64,000 nt of DNA from JBGAJN01 sp044224905 (GTDB lineage: Bacteria; Verrucomicrobiota; Verrucomicrobiia; Limisphaerales; JBGAJN01): assembly GCA_044224905.1 (NCBI GenBank), contig JBGAJN010000001.1, forward strand, positions 2,108,001 to 2,172,000, read 5' to 3'. Under the pieces are notes generated by a model. It was given only the letters and a program-made list of their open reading frames with translations, was not told the DNA's origin and searched no databases. A program made the position numbers and the translations under genes. Below, in pieces: positions 1-9,726 of the stretch (position 1 is its first letter; each line of letters starts with the position of its first letter).

Positions 1-1
1 G

Positions 2-721
2 CACCTCGCGTATTCGTTTCACTCGCGGATTCTGCCGAACTGGATCGCGCCGGCGGTGGTGCCGCTGTTCTGCCTGATGGTCGCGTATTGGGATTCGCGC
101 TGGCGTGAAGGCGTGCGTGCGGTCAAACCCTGGCTCACCGGTGCGCTGGTGTTCGGCTTGTTCGCGGCGCTCATCCTCCACGAAAGCAACCTCATCGGAA
201 AACTCGTCGGCCAACCTTTGCCGGCGGAAAAAGATCCGCTGCGCCGTGTGCGGGCGTGGAAGGAAACCGCCGCCGTCGTCGACACCGCGCGGCAAAAACT
301 GGAGCGCGAGGGCAAGCCCGCCTTCATCATCGCGGATCACTACGGCATGGCGGGACTGTTTTCGTTCTACCTTCCGGAGGCGCGCGCGGCGCTCCACGAC
401 AAACCGCTCGTCTACTACCAGACCTCGCTCGTGCCGGATAACCAGTTCTATTTCTGGCCCGGCTATCGCGGTCACCACACCGGCGAAAACGCGATCTACG
501 TCATCGAACACGGCCCCGTAGATCTGCGCGCCGACTGGTGGTGGCGCTGGTTGCGCGGCAAGGAGCTCGTCTACGACGCTCCGCAACCCGTGCTTGGCAC
601 GCCGCCGGAATTGCTGAAGCAGGAATTTGAATCGGTCACCGACCTCGGCATGTTTGACGTCAAACTGCGCGGGCGAGTGTTCCGTCGCGTGCAACTCTTT
701 GAGTGCCGCGGCTTGCGCTGA
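2..721 (+). CDS. GT39-family membrane glycosyltransferase, C-terminal part
   Basis: The reading frame is open from the left edge, so the N-terminal catalytic part lies outside the window. What is visible is a hydrophobic stretch with the motif HSRILPNW, typical of the later membrane segments of ArnT/PMT-like GT39 enzymes (which move a sugar from a polyprenyl-phosphate donor to lipid or protein), another membrane segment near 'GALVFGLFAALIL', and a roughly 150-residue soluble C-terminal domain rich in Tyr/Trp. The stop is 21 nt before the DNA glycosylase gene, so the two may be cotranscribed. The family call rests on the PNW motif and the topology; the acceptor cannot be told. Confidence 0.6.
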   Translation, partial: HLAYSFHSRILPNWIAPAVVPLFCLMVAYWDSRWREGVRAVKPWLTGALVFGLFAALILHESNLIGKLVGQPLPAEKDPLRRVRAWKETAAVVDTARQKLEREGKPAFIIADHYGMAGLFSFYLPEARAALHDKPLVYYQTSLVPDNQFYFWPGYRGHHTGENAIYVIEHGPVDLRADWWWRWLRGKELVYDAPQPVLGTPPELLKQEFESVTDLGMFDVKLRGRVFRRVQLFECRGLR

Positions 722-742
722 GAATCTGTCACGCCTTGCTCC

Positions 743-1618
743 ATGATCGACAGCGCCCTCACCTTTCGGATTCCCGTACGCGATTACGATCTCCCCGCAA
801 CGCTCGCCTGCGGACAGGCCTTTCGCTGGCGTGCGGTTGGCGACGCGTGGGAAGGCATCATCGGCGAGCGCTGGGTTCGCCTGCGTTCGGAGCCTGACGC
901 GATCGTCGCGGAAACTGCCGCGCCCGTTTCTGATTGGCAATGGCTGCGCGACTATCTCCTGACCGACGTGGAGTTGAATTCCGTCCTCGCCAGCTTCCCT
1001 AGTGACGAACCGATGAGCCGCGCCGTCGCTGCGTGTCGCGGGCTGCGGCTGTTGCGACAGGACCCGTGGGAATGCCTCGCGTCGTTCATCCTCTCCTCAA
1101 CCAAGCAAATCGTGCAAATCCAACAGATCGTCGCGCTCGTGTGCGAACGCTTCGGCGAGCCGGCGCGCGTTCCCGCGGACCACGTGCCGATGTGGACATT
1201 CCCGACCGCACAGCGCTTGACCGCGTGCACCGAAGCCGATCTGCGTGCTTGCAAGATGGGTTTCCGCGCTCCGTATCTGCGCGGCTCTGCGGCGATGGTC
1301 GCCGCTGGCGAAGTTCGCCTCGCGGAACTGAGCCAGCTCAGTTGCGATGCCGCGCGTGAGGAACTGATGAAACTTCCCGGCGTTGGTCGGAAGATCGCGG
1401 ACTGCGTGCTCTTGTTCGCATACGGTTTTCAGCCGGCGTTTCCGATCGACGTGTGGGTGATGAAGGCGCTCCAGCAACTTTACTTTCCGCGTCGCCGCGT
1501 TAGTGCGAAGCGCCTGCTGCGTTTCACCTCCACGCACTTCGGCCCCAACGCCGGCTACGCGCAGCAATATCTCTTTCACTACATGCGTATGCAGGGGCGG
1601 AGTGCGGCGGGATCATAA
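743..1618 (+). CDS. OGG1-type 8-oxoguanine/alkyladenine DNA glycosylase
   Basis: A 291-residue base-excision repair enzyme. The N-terminal OGG-like domain carries LACGQAFRW (about residues 21-29). A helix-hairpin-helix, LPGVGRKIADC (211-221), is followed by FPIDVWV (233-239). By alignment to the family pattern, K217 would be the Schiff-base lysine and D236 the catalytic aspartate of an OGG1-like glycosylase/AP lyase, which removes oxidised purines and nicks the abasic site. Length matches bacterial OGG homologues. The ATG at 743 gives a clean N-terminus before the conserved domain. No sign of truncation. The exact damage specificity (8-oxoG or 3-methyladenine) is not readable from sequence. 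Confidence 0.9.
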   Translation: MIDSALTFRIPVRDYDLPATLACGQAFRWRAVGDAWEGIIGERWVRLRSEPDAIVAETAAPVSDWQWLRDYLLTDVELNSVLASFPSDEPMSRAVAACRGLRLLRQDPWECLASFILSSTKQIVQIQQIVALVCERFGEPARVPADHVPMWTFPTAQRLTACTEADLRACKMGFRAPYLRGSAAMVAAGEVRLAELSQLSCDAAREELMKLPGVGRKIADCVLLFAYGFQPAFPIDVWVMKALQQLYFPRRRVSAKRLLRFTSTHFGPNAGYAQQYLFHYMRMQGRSAAGS

Positions 1619-1788
1619 CGCATTTGATCTTTGGTGCTGACGGTCACGAGCTCGTGCGGTGCGGCGGCGATAACTCGCCCCTTAACTCAACGCCAGCTAG
1701 AACCTGTTGGACTTTTGAGGGCACCGATGTTAGTGAGTGAATTAGATTCCGGTGCGAACAAGGGTCGGTGCTTGAAGCAGAAAGCATT

Positions 1789-4700
1789 ATGAAGAACCAA
1801 CGCTTGAAGACATTTTGGTTAACCTTTTCTATTGGTTTTCTACTCGTCGCGGCGAGTCAGGCGGCGACGATTCCAGTTACCAGTCTCGCAGATTCAGGAG
1901 CGGGGTCGTTGCGTCAGGCAATTCTCGACGCTAATTCTAATCTCGGCGATGACACAATCTCCCTCACCAATCTCACCGGGCAGATCATGCTCGTGTCGGA
2001 GCTTCCCATTGTGACTGGCAATACCGTGATCCTTGGTCCGGGAACCAACCTTCTTACCATCAGTGGGAATCAGCAGGTTCGGATATTCGGCTTTGCCTCG
2101 GGTTCGACCAATTTCGTTATCGGTCTCAGACTGGTGGGCGCTTTAGCGACAAACAATGCGAATGGCGCGGCGATCTCGAACGGAGGCTGGCTGACCGTCG
2201 GCAATTGTGTTCTTTCCAACAATCAAACCTACGGTGGTTTTGGCGGTGCGATTTACAATTCAGGTTATTTGACGGTATTGAATTCAGTTCTGTCCAGCAA
2301 CCGGGTTGTTGGAGGGACGAGCACAGGAAGCGGTGGGAATGGTGGCTATGGGGGCGGCGGCGGCGGTTTTGGGGGCTGTATATTCTCGACGCTGGGTTCG
2401 CTTGTTTTCAGCAATAGTGTGGCGCTCGGTAACGTCGCACAAGGTGGTGACGGGTTCGTCGATCCGGCGACGGTTGTCGGACCGTCAGGTGCGGGCGGTC
2501 GGGGCGGTGGGCCCAACGGCGGTGACGGAGGTATTCATTATACAAATCAAAGTGGAACATCGGGCATGCAAGGTGGTTTTGGTGGTGGCGGAGGTGGTGG
2601 TGGTGCGGGTGGGGACACATTTTCAGATTTCCAAAGTGGCGTCGGTGGAGTCGGCGGTTTTGGTGGCGGCGGTGGTGGCGGTGGTTTCGGCGGAACAATC
2701 AATAGGGGTTACGCCGATGGAGGAGCGGCAGGCTTTGGAGGCGGTGGCGGAACGACCTTCAACGGTGGCGGTGGTGGTGGATTTGGAGGCGCTATTTTTG
2801 TCGCGAATGGATCCTGCATGATCGAGAAATCGACACTGTTTCGAAATCGTGCGCGCGGCGGCAGGGGTGGCGATGGGCAGTATAATCCGGGCTCAATTTC
2901 TCCACCGGCGGCGGGCAGTGGATGGGGAATTGGTGGTGGTGTTTTCGGGATGAACAGTCAAGTGGTCGTGTCGAATTCAACCTTTAGCGAGAACGTAGCT
3001 GAAGGCGTTGCTGGTGGTAATTGGGAGTATAGGGGAGGAGTCAGTGGTAATGGCGTGGGAGGGGCGATTGCGACTACCAACAGCATTTTGAAAGTAAGCG
3101 CGTCACTGATTTGCAGCAACCAAGCCAACGGTGGACCGGGTGGTGTCGGATTCCGCTTTGGTGGAGCGGGAGGAGATGGTTCAGCTGCCGGGATTTACTG
3201 CGCTTCTGGGACCAATGTTCTTTTGAATAGCACGTTGTCGAGAAATGTGGCTTTCGGAGGCAGTGGGCTACTTGGAGCGCAGCAAGCGAGTAATCCGGGC
3301 AACGCTACTAGTGGAGCTGTCGAGATTGTTGCCGGAAATTGTTTCGTAACGAACTGCACTCTTGCCTTCAATGTGGCTCGGGCAGGACAAATTTCCACGA
3401 CCCAGTTCCAAAGCTCTCCGCCCCTTGTCAATGGCTCGGCGTCAGGTGCGGGTTTAGCGGCCGATTCTGGAATGGTTGTTCTTTTGAACAATCTTTTCGC
3501 GACGAATCAAGCGATCATGGTCGTGACGAATTACGCAGGAGGTGTGCTTCTTTCGAATAGTGGTCCCGACGATGTTTGGGGTGGCATAACGAGTCAGGGC
3601 TATAACTTGCTGGTCTCTACCTCAAACCTCACAGGGCTGGTCTCCACGGACCTGACGAATGTCCCGCCAAATATCGGCCTGCTGCTGAACAACGGTGGGC
3701 CCACTTTTACCCATGCATTGGCGCCCAACAGTCCTGCACGGGACGCCGGGACAAGCACCAATGCTCCACCGGTGGACCAGCGCGGCATAGCCCGACCGCA
3801 GGGCGGGGCGGTGGATATCGGCGCTTTCGAAGCTCAGAACGTCACTGTCTTGATTGACGGCCAAGTTGTGCTGGCCGGGGCGGCGAGCTGGGTAGGTAGC
3901 GCGCAGATAACGCTCCAAACGATTTTTACCAATGGGACGATCCTCTACACTCTCGACGGCACCCAACCGGAAATCGGTACCTCAACACTCTATTCGGGCC
4001 CCTTTATCGTCACGAACTCCGTCGTCATTCGAGCCATTGCTTATGATGGCTCGTTCCAGCAATCCGCCTTCAGCGACACGGTGAATCTTTCCATCATCAG
4101 TTACTATTCCTTGTCGTTCACCACGAACGGACAAGGCTCGATACAGGCAAATCCGCCCTCAGGACCGTACGCGAGTGGCACGGTCGTCAACTTGACCGCA
4201 ACTCCCGCTCCCAATTGGTCATTCAAGGAATGGAGTGGCTCGGTGACGGGCAGCAGTCCAACCGTCAACGTTGCGATGGATGGTAACAAAGCCGTTACGG
4301 CGGTCTTCCTGCCGATCCCTGTGTATACTCTAAACGTTTCCAATGTTGGCTTGGGAAGCGTCTCGCTCAGCCCTCCTGGCGGAGTTTATCTCAGCAATGC
4401 ACTTGTCACGCTGACGGCGACTCCGACTGGCAACTCAGTGTTTAACCAATGGTCCGGTGACGCGACGGGAACAAACAACCCGCTTCAAATCACCATGAAC
4501 ACCAACAAATCCGTCCAAGCTATGTTCACGCGTCTCTACTCGATAGCTACCGTGACTGCCGGCGGCGGTTCGATTTCATTGAATCCGGCGGGAGGGATAT
4601 ACACCAATAATTCGGCCGTCACTCTCACGGCGAGTCCATCAAACGGATGGACTTTCTTGCAATGGCTGGGAGATGCCGATGGCACCAATAGTCCAACGAA

Positions 4701-5415
4701 CATTGTCGTCAATTCAGACAAGAAAATTGAAGCCCTGTTTGGAACGACGCTGGGCACTGCGATCATTGGCAACGGTTCGGTCACGGTTCAGCCGCAGGCG
4801 CCGTTATATCCATTTGGATACCGCGTTCACCTCGCCGGGGTTCCGCAGCCGAGCAATTATTTCGCGCTATGGGGCAATGCCGTGAGCAGCACAAACAACC
4901 CGATCGACTTTACGATCACCAACGCGAGCCCTTCAGTGACCGCCGTGTTCTCTAGCTTGAGCACGGGTCAGGTGGCGCTGAGCATTGCGGTCGAAGGTGG
5001 CGGGCACGTTGACATCAACCCCTATAGCAATCGCTACGCGGCAGGTCAGACAGTGAATCTTCAGGCCATACCCGATACCGACGAGTCCTTTCTTGGTTGG
5101 ATTGGCGATATTTCAGAAACAAACGCATCAATCGCCGTTCTTTTGGACGTGAGCAAGGTGGCGACGGCGCATTTCACCCGGAAACCGAGGCTAGGGATCT
5201 CTTGGAGTGGCGTTCAGCCAAATAGCGGTGAACCACGATTGTTCATTGTAGGTGAACTAGGTTCTGTCGTCGTGGTTGAAGCAATTGCCGATCTCGGTCA
5301 AACAAACTGGCCGGCCATTGCAACATTAACCAACACTTACGGGAGGTCTGTCCTGAGCGATTCGGCGGCGACCAATTTTGTAAGGCGATTCTACCGTGGC
5401 AAACAGTTGCCGTAA
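1789..5415 (+). CDS. Large secreted CSLREA/Gly-rich/InlB-repeat surface protein
   Basis: About 1208 residues if translation starts at the ATG at 1789, which opens a good signal peptide (MKNQRLK, hydrophobic core, AASQAA). An in-frame ATG at 1768 adds only seven residues and is less likely. Order of domains: a CSLREA-like N-terminus (SGAGSLRQAILDAN); a parallel beta-helix/POMP-like part with many SNN and GGAI motifs, interrupted by long Gly-rich tracts (about 2330-2900 and 3020-3200 in DNA); a chitobiase C-terminal-like domain (ILYTLDGTQPE); then about five divergent InlB B-type repeats of the form 'G.G.....P..G.Y..G..V.L.A.P...W.F..W.GD'. It ends in NFVRRFYRGKQLP, a tail style frequent in Verrucomicrobiota exoproteins. 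Likely a surface adhesin or structural exoprotein; no catalytic motif seen. Confidence 0.75.
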   Translation: MKNQRLKTFWLTFSIGFLLVAASQAATIPVTSLADSGAGSLRQAILDANSNLGDDTISLTNLTGQIMLVSELPIVTGNTVILGPGTNLLTISGNQQVRIFGFASGSTNFVIGLRLVGALATNNANGAAISNGGWLTVGNCVLSNNQTYGGFGGAIYNSGYLTVLNSVLSSNRVVGGTSTGSGGNGGYGGGGGGFGGCIFSTLGSLVFSNSVALGNVAQGGDGFVDPATVVGPSGAGGRGGGPNGGDGGIHYTNQSGTSGMQGGFGGGGGGGGAGGDTFSDFQSGVGGVGGFGGGGGGGGFGGTINRGYADGGAAGFGGGGGTTFNGGGGGGFGGAIFVANGSCMIEKSTLFRNRARGGRGGDGQYNPGSISPPAAGSGWGIGGGVFGMNSQVVVSNSTFSENVAEGVAGGNWEYRGGVSGNGVGGAIATTNSILKVSASLICSNQANGGPGGVGFRFGGAGGDGSAAGIYCASGTNVLLNSTLSRNVAFGGSGLLGAQQASNPGNATSGAVEIVAGNCFVTNCTLAFNVARAGQISTTQFQSSPPLVNGSASGAGLAADSGMVVLLNNLFATNQAIMVVTNYAGGVLLSNSGPDDVWGGITSQGYNLLVSTSNLTGLVSTDLTNVPPNIGLLLNNGGPTFTHALAPNSPARDAGTSTNAPPVDQRGIARPQGGAVDIGAFEAQNVTVLIDGQVVLAGAASWVGSAQITLQTIFTNGTILYTLDGTQPEIGTSTLYSGPFIVTNSVVIRAIAYDGSFQQSAFSDTVNLSIISYYSLSFTTNGQGSIQANPPSGPYASGTVVNLTATPAPNWSFKEWSGSVTGSSPTVNVAMDGNKAVTAVFLPIPVYTLNVSNVGLGSVSLSPPGGVYLSNALVTLTATPTGNSVFNQWSGDATGTNNPLQITMNTNKSVQAMFTRLYSIATVTAGGGSISLNPAGGIYTNNSAVTLTASPSNGWTFLQWLGDADGTNSPTNIVVNSDKKIEALFGTTLGTAIIGNGSVTVQPQAPLYPFGYRVHLAGVPQPSNYFALWGNAVSSTNNPIDFTITNASPSVTAVFSSLSTGQVALSIAVEGGGHVDINPYSNRYAAGQTVNLQAIPDTDESFLGWIGDISETNASIAVLLDVSKVATAHFTRKPRLGISWSGVQPNSGEPRLFIVGELGSVVVVEAIADLGQTNWPAIATLTNTYGRSVLSDSAATNFVRRFYRGKQLP

Positions 5416-5503
5416 CTGCACCGGCGCGTACGCCAAGTTGATGTTTCTTTGATCTTACTTCCGCGGCTTGCTCGGTGTGGAGCGTCGCCACTAGAATCGT
5501 TTG

Positions 5504-6262
5504 ATGTGTAGCGTCGAAGTTCTTTTCACACCCGCCGAGTTCGCCGCCCTCAAGGGCCGCGATCTCAGCCGCACCGTCTGCGTGGTGTTCGACATCCTGC
5601 GAGCGACGACCTCGATGATGACGGCACTCGCCAACGGGGCCGCTACGATCCAGCCGGTGGCGGAAATCTCCGAAGCGCTGGCGATTCGCGAACGCCAGCC
5701 CGACGTGTTGCTCGCGGGGGAACGTGACGGGCTGCGCATTCGCGCGGAACTCACCGGGGGCGTGGATTTCGATCTCGGCAACTCGCCGCGTGAATTCACC
5801 GCTGAGCGTATTCGTGGAAAAACTCTCGTGATGACCACGACCAACGGCACGCGCGCGTTGCAAGCGTGCGCGTCGGCGCAAACCGTTTTAATCGGCAGCT
5901 TTCTCGGTTTGCGTGCTGCTGTGGAATGGTTGCGCCGCCATCCGGCTGAAAGCGTTCTCCTCGTCTGTGCGGGTACGCACGATGAGGCGGCTTTCGAAGA
6001 CACGCTGGCTGCGGGGGCGATGGCCGAGTTGCTTTGCGGAGAATTCACGGGAGCGAAGCTGGCCGATTCTGTGGAGATCGCGTGCCAGGTCTATTCCGTC
6101 CATCGTGGCGATCTTGTCGGCGCGATGAAGTGTTCCCGTAACGGGCGACGTTTGCTCGCTTTGCCGGAACTCGCTGCGGATGTGCCCGTTTGCCTGCAGA
6201 TTGATACGCTCTCGTTCGTTGCGGAGCAGGGGCGCGATGGGGTGGTGCGTAAGATCAGCTAG
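5504..6262 (+). CDS. comB: 2-phosphosulfolactate phosphatase-like protein
   Basis: ComB-family protein of about 252 residues. In archaea and some bacteria ComB hydrolyses 2-phosphosulfolactate to sulfolactate (coenzyme M pathway); most bacterial homologues have no proven role. Recognisable signature segments are VVFDILRATTSM, LAGERDG, LGNSPREF, MTTTNGTRAL and VCAGTHDEAAFEDTLAAGAM, which span the whole family. A TTG lies one codon before the ATG at 5504; I prefer the ATG. No other coenzyme M genes are in view, so the role here is open. It converges with the NUDIX gene, with only 6 nt between the stops. Confidence 0.88.
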   Translation: MCSVEVLFTPAEFAALKGRDLSRTVCVVFDILRATTSMMTALANGAATIQPVAEISEALAIRERQPDVLLAGERDGLRIRAELTGGVDFDLGNSPREFTAERIRGKTLVMTTTNGTRALQACASAQTVLIGSFLGLRAAVEWLRRHPAESVLLVCAGTHDEAAFEDTLAAGAMAELLCGEFTGAKLADSVEIACQVYSVHRGDLVGAMKCSRNGRRLLALPELAADVPVCLQIDTLSFVAEQGRDGVVRKIS

Positions 6263-6268
6263 CGTCGA

Positions 6269-6784
6269 TCAGATCGCCTTGCCGGCGACAAAGCGCTTCC
6301 AGATCAATCGCAGTGCGCTCGCGAATTCGTTGGGACGTTCCTCCATCCAGCGCGAAATCTCGGCGGGCGCGAACCATTCGCCACGTTCGATCTCGGCGGG
6401 GTTCGGATGCAGAGCACCGTCGTGTTCCCAATAGTAGATCCACACGAACTCCTGGCCAGTCTCGGCGCAGCAATTGATTTTGAACAAACGCTGCGGCACG
6501 CGGGGAAGTTCCAATCCCAATTCCTCGCGCACCTCGCGAACGGCGCAGGCGTCGTAGCTTTCGCCGGTGTCGAGATGGCCCGAGGCGGATGAGTCCCATG
6601 CGCCCGGGAAAGTGTCCTTCGTCATCGAGCGCTTTTGCAAATACAGGCGGCCGCGCGAATCGAACACCAGCACGTGCACGGCGCGATGTTTCAATCCACG
6701 ACGATGAACCTCGCCGCGTTTCTCCTGACCGATGACTTCGTCGTGCTCGTTGACGACGTCGAAGATTTCGTGGGGTGACTGCAT
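6269..6784 (-). CDS. NUDIX hydrolase, IPP-isomerase-like (YfcD type)
   Basis: A 171-residue NUDIX protein. The Nudix box runs from G69 to L91 (GHLDTGE...REVREELGL), complete with the metal-binding REvrEE core. The N-terminus (EIFDVVNEHDEVIG) and the RAVHVLVFDSRGRLYLQKRS segment match the YfcD/isopentenyl-diphosphate isomerase-like subgroup rather than MutT. It is the last gene of the minus-strand operon, 17 nt after rsmA. Substrate is unknown for most of this subgroup. The start at 6784 gives the usual N-terminus. Confidence 0.88.
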   Translation of the reverse strand: MQSPHEIFDVVNEHDEVIGQEKRGEVHRRGLKHRAVHVLVFDSRGRLYLQKRSMTKDTFPGAWDSSASGHLDTGESYDACAVREVREELGLELPRVPQRLFKINCCAETGQEFVWIYYWEHDGALHPNPAEIERGEWFAPAEISRWMEERPNEFASALRLIWKRFVAGKAI

Positions 6785-6801
6785 TCGCTCGTGAACGGGA
6801 T

Positions 6802-7629
6802 TTATTTCGGAGCCAGAAGTTTCGTCAGTTCGACAAATTGTTCCAAGCTGACCTTTTCGGCGCGCTCTTGCGCGGAAATTCCGAGCGTGGCGAATGCGGC
6901 GGTCAAGCTATCGGCCGGCCAGTCTTGTTTGAGCAGTTTCATCATCATCTTCCGGCGTTGCGACAAGCCGCGCCGGACGATCTTCTCAAATATCGGCGCG
7001 TGCGCGGCGGACAAAAGCGGTGTTTCGCGGCGAACGAGAGTGACGCAAGCCGAGTCCACGTCGGGCGGCGGAAAGAAACACGACGCGGGAATCTTGAACC
7101 AACCGGCTGGTTCATAAACCCGTTGCACGAGCAAAGCCAGAAGGCCGTAGTCATCGTCGCCCGCGCGGGAGACGACGCGTTGCGCAACTTCGAGTTGCAG
7201 CGTGACGGTCATGCGCTTGGGCGGCGCGGCGCTTTGCGCGAGTTCAACGAGAATCGGCGACGCGACGGAGTAGGGGAGGTTGGCGACGAGTTTCCACGCG
7301 GACCAATCGCGCGGATTCTCCCGGATGAACTTCAGCGCGTCGTCGGCGATGAGTTGCAAACGGCTGCTTTCGGCGAAGCGCTTTTCCAAAACCTCGACGA
7401 GGCGGCGGTCCATTTCGATGGCAAGCACCTTGCCCGCGGCGGCGAGCAACAACTCGGTCAACGGCCCGAGGCCGGGGCCAATTTCGAGAACGTTGTCTTT
7501 CTCGCTCACGTCCGCCGCTTCGACGATGCGGCGAAGTTGATTGCCGTCGTGCAGAAAATTCTGGCCGAGCGACTTGGTCAGCTGGATCGCTTCGGCGGCC
7601 AGCAATTGTTTCATCTCGGTGAGGGTCAT
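6802..7629 (-). CDS. rsmA: 16S rRNA adenine-N6,N6 dimethyltransferase
   Basis: KsgA/RsmA, 275 residues, which dimethylates two adjacent adenines in helix 45 of 16S rRNA late in 30S assembly, using SAM. Visible motifs: SLGQNFLHDGN (20-30), SAM-binding LEIGPGLGPLTE (48-59), acidic E72 binding the ribose, and the target-adenine motif NLPY (117-120). A longer upstream open frame exists, but it runs antisense-like through the aminotransferase. The ATG at 7629 overlaps the TGA of the aminotransferase (ATGA), a translational coupling that fixes the start. Second-last gene of the queE operon. Confidence 0.95.
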   Translation of the reverse strand: MTLTEMKQLLAAEAIQLTKSLGQNFLHDGNQLRRIVEAADVSEKDNVLEIGPGLGPLTELLLAAAGKVLAIEMDRRLVEVLEKRFAESSRLQLIADDALKFIRENPRDWSAWKLVANLPYSVASPILVELAQSAAPPKRMTVTLQLEVAQRVVSRAGDDDYGLLALLVQRVYEPAGWFKIPASCFFPPPDVDSACVTLVRRETPLLSAAHAPIFEKIVRRGLSQRRKMMMKLLKQDWPADSLTAAFATLGISAQERAEKVSLEQFVELTKLLAPK

Positions 7630-8945
7630 GACGCGAGTGAGTCGGCGAGGGCAGCGACAGTGCGCTTCAGTTGTGCCTCCGTGATCGTCAGCGGCGGCGT
7701 GAAGCTGATGACATTGGCGTGCTCGCCTTCGGGCAACAGGATGAACCCGCGATGCAGGAGTTCCTTGATCACGCGGAGCGAGACGGCAGTTGCTGGCGAA
7801 TCGTCCGCGTGGCGAAGATCGAGGCCGATCATCAAGCCGAGGCCGCGCGCGGAAAGTTTCAGCTTCGCGTCGGGAGATTTCAGTTTGCTGAGGCTGCGGA
7901 GAACTTGCTGGCCGAGCTTCGCGCTGCGTTGCGGAAGGTTGCGCCGTTTGATTTCGGCAATCTGTGCCAGCGCCATCGCGCAACCGACGGGATGGCCGAG
8001 GAAGGTGCTGGTGTGAATCGCCTCGCCGGTCGAAGCCGGCCACGCGGCGTCCATGAGCTCAGCGCGGCCCACGCACGCGGAGAGCGGGAAGCCGCCGGTG
8101 AGCGCTTTGCCCAGGCAGATCAGGTCCGGCGCCGTGCGCGTGTGCTCGCACGCGAACCATTTCCCGGTGCGCCCGAAGCCGGTGTAAATCTCGTCGAGGA
8201 TCAACAGCGCGCCCAACTCGTCGGCGAGCTTGCGCAACATCGGGAGGAACTTCGCTGGCGGAACGTTGATTCCGCCGCGCGCTTGAATCGGCTCGACGAG
8301 GATTGCGCCAATCTTTTCTTTGCGCGCCGCCTCACGAATGCGCGCTGCGAGCGGTGGGAGTTCGTTGGCGGTCGTCGGAAACGGAACGAAGTGTCCGAAC
8401 TCGCCGAGCTGCGAGCGAAACGGTTTTCGAAAATGATCGCGATGCGTGGCGTTGAGCGTGCCGTAACCGAGCCCGTGATAACCGCCTTCGAACGCGATGA
8501 TGCCGCGGCGACCGGTTGCGAGAATTGCCGTCTTCAACGCGGCTTCGACGGCTTCGAAACCGGAATTACAAAAGATCGTTTTGGCCTGCTGACGCGGCCT
8601 CGTTGTCCATCGCTCGAAGGTGATGCGACTGAGTTCGCGCGCAAGTTGCGCCTTGAGTGCGTGCGGGTGCACGTCGCCCATGGCGTGAAGGAGTTTACCC
8701 ATCTGGCGCTGACCGGCGCGGACCACGTGGGGATTCGCGTGACCGGCGGCGGCGACTCCGAAGGCGGCGGTGAGATCGAGGTGCTTGCGGCCCGCGTCGT
8801 CCCACACATGCACGCCTTGCGCGCGTTCCCAGACGATCGGCCACGAGCCGTCGGCTTCCACGAAGGTCACGTTGCGCGATTCGTAATCGCGCAGGAGGGC
8901 GAGCGTGGGGTTGGCTTTCATTGGACTCGTGTGCTCGTCGCTCAC
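7626..8945 (-). CDS. Class III PLP-dependent aminotransferase (acetylornithine/GABA type)
   Basis: A 439-residue fold-type I aminotransferase. PLP-lysine is K280 in CLGKALTGG; the cofactor aspartate is D251 in LILDEIYTGFGRTG; the N-terminal D-x-x-G-x-x-H-x-D pattern (DDAGRKHLDL) and EGGYHGLGYGTL are also class III hallmarks. It probably acts on an omega- or gamma-amino group; acetylornithine, 4-aminobutyrate or ornithine are all possible and context does not settle it. GTG start at 8945 overlaps the queE stop by 4 nt (GTGA); an ATG nine codons in is an alternative. Its own stop overlaps the rsmA start. Confidence 0.9.
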   Translation of the reverse strand: MSDEHTSPMKANPTLALLRDYESRNVTFVEADGSWPIVWERAQGVHVWDDAGRKHLDLTAAFGVAAAGHANPHVVRAGQRQMGKLLHAMGDVHPHALKAQLARELSRITFERWTTRPRQQAKTIFCNSGFEAVEAALKTAILATGRRGIIAFEGGYHGLGYGTLNATHRDHFRKPFRSQLGEFGHFVPFPTTANELPPLAARIREAARKEKIGAILVEPIQARGGINVPPAKFLPMLRKLADELGALLILDEIYTGFGRTGKWFACEHTRTAPDLICLGKALTGGFPLSACVGRAELMDAAWPASTGEAIHTSTFLGHPVGCAMALAQIAEIKRRNLPQRSAKLGQQVLRSLSKLKSPDAKLKLSARGLGLMIGLDLRHADDSPATAVSLRVIKELLHRGFILLPEGEHANVISFTPPLTITEAQLKRTVAALADSLAS

Positions 8946-9676
8946 ACGCCGCGTTGATCGGGCGGCCAGATGATTTTGTGCATCTGCAGTTGGAAGCGCA
9001 CGGGCAACGCATCGGAGATGATGAGATCAACGAGCTCCTTGCGCGTGATCGGCGTTTGGCCGGCGGGAACTTTTTTCAACGACTTGTCCTGCTGATGCGG
9101 CGCGAGGGGCGCGATCCACGAAAAGAGCAGGGGACAGATCGCGGCGAGTTGGTGCGTGGCGATCTTTTCCTTCGCCCACTCGTAATCCTCGCGGGTGCCC
9201 ATGACGAATTTGATTTCGTCGGTAGATTTGAGGTGCTTGAGGTTTGCCAGGCGGTTGCGTTCAGACTCGCCGCTGCTGGGGCATTTCAAATCCATGATCC
9301 GCCGCACGCGCGGATCGACCGGAGCGATGTCGAGCGCGCCGCTGGTCTCGATCAGCACAGTGAAGCCGTCGTCGCAAAGCGATTTCATCAACGGCAGGGA
9401 ATTCGGTTGGAGCAAGGGCTCGCCACCGGTGAGTTCCACGAGCGGCACGCGGTGGCCGTCGATGCGGCCGGAAAAAGGCTTCGCCGACTCCTGCACCCGC
9501 GCGCGGATTTCGCCCAGTTCCATGCGCTTGCCCTCAGTGAAGGCATACGCTGTGTCGCAATACGAGCAGCGCAGATTGCACGCGGTGAGTCGCACGAAAA
9601 TGCACGGCAACCCGGCGAAGGTGCTCTCACCTTGCAGGCTCACATAGATTTCGTTGACGACGAGCGACTCGGACAT
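8942..9676 (-). CDS. queE: 7-carboxy-7-deazaguanine synthase (radical SAM)
   Basis: QueE makes 7-carboxy-7-deazaguanine from 6-carboxytetrahydropterin in the queuosine (preQ0) pathway. Counting from the ATG at 9676, cysteines 33, 37 and 40 form the CNLRCSYC iron-sulfur motif; N-terminal EIYVSLQGEST and the GGEPLLQ motif complete the family picture. The C-terminal MHKIIWPP is a QueE-type end. An in-frame ATG at 9700 would add eight residues; I prefer 9676 because family members start just before the NEIY motif. No other queuosine genes are in the window. First gene of a four-gene overlapping operon. Confidence 0.9.
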   Translation of the reverse strand: MSESLVVNEIYVSLQGESTFAGLPCIFVRLTACNLRCSYCDTAYAFTEGKRMELGEIRARVQESAKPFSGRIDGHRVPLVELTGGEPLLQPNSLPLMKSLCDDGFTVLIETSGALDIAPVDPRVRRIMDLKCPSSGESERNRLANLKHLKSTDEIKFVMGTREDYEWAKEKIATHQLAAICPLLFSWIAPLAPHQQDKSLKKVPAGQTPITRKELVDLIISDALPVRFQLQMHKIIWPPDQRGV

Positions 9677-9726
9677 TCGTGCTAATGTAGCCACCCGCAT
9701 GGCGAAGAAGAAAGGCCGGAGATGCG

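Noticed and set aside
6775..8957. Long plus-strand frames of 413 and 428 residues
   Set aside because: They lie antisense to rsmA and the aminotransferase, both with full family motifs; the plus-strand text is Arg-rich shadow of GC-rich coding DNA.
8921..9685. Plus-strand frame of 254 residues
   Set aside because: Antisense shadow of queE, which has the complete radical SAM motif.
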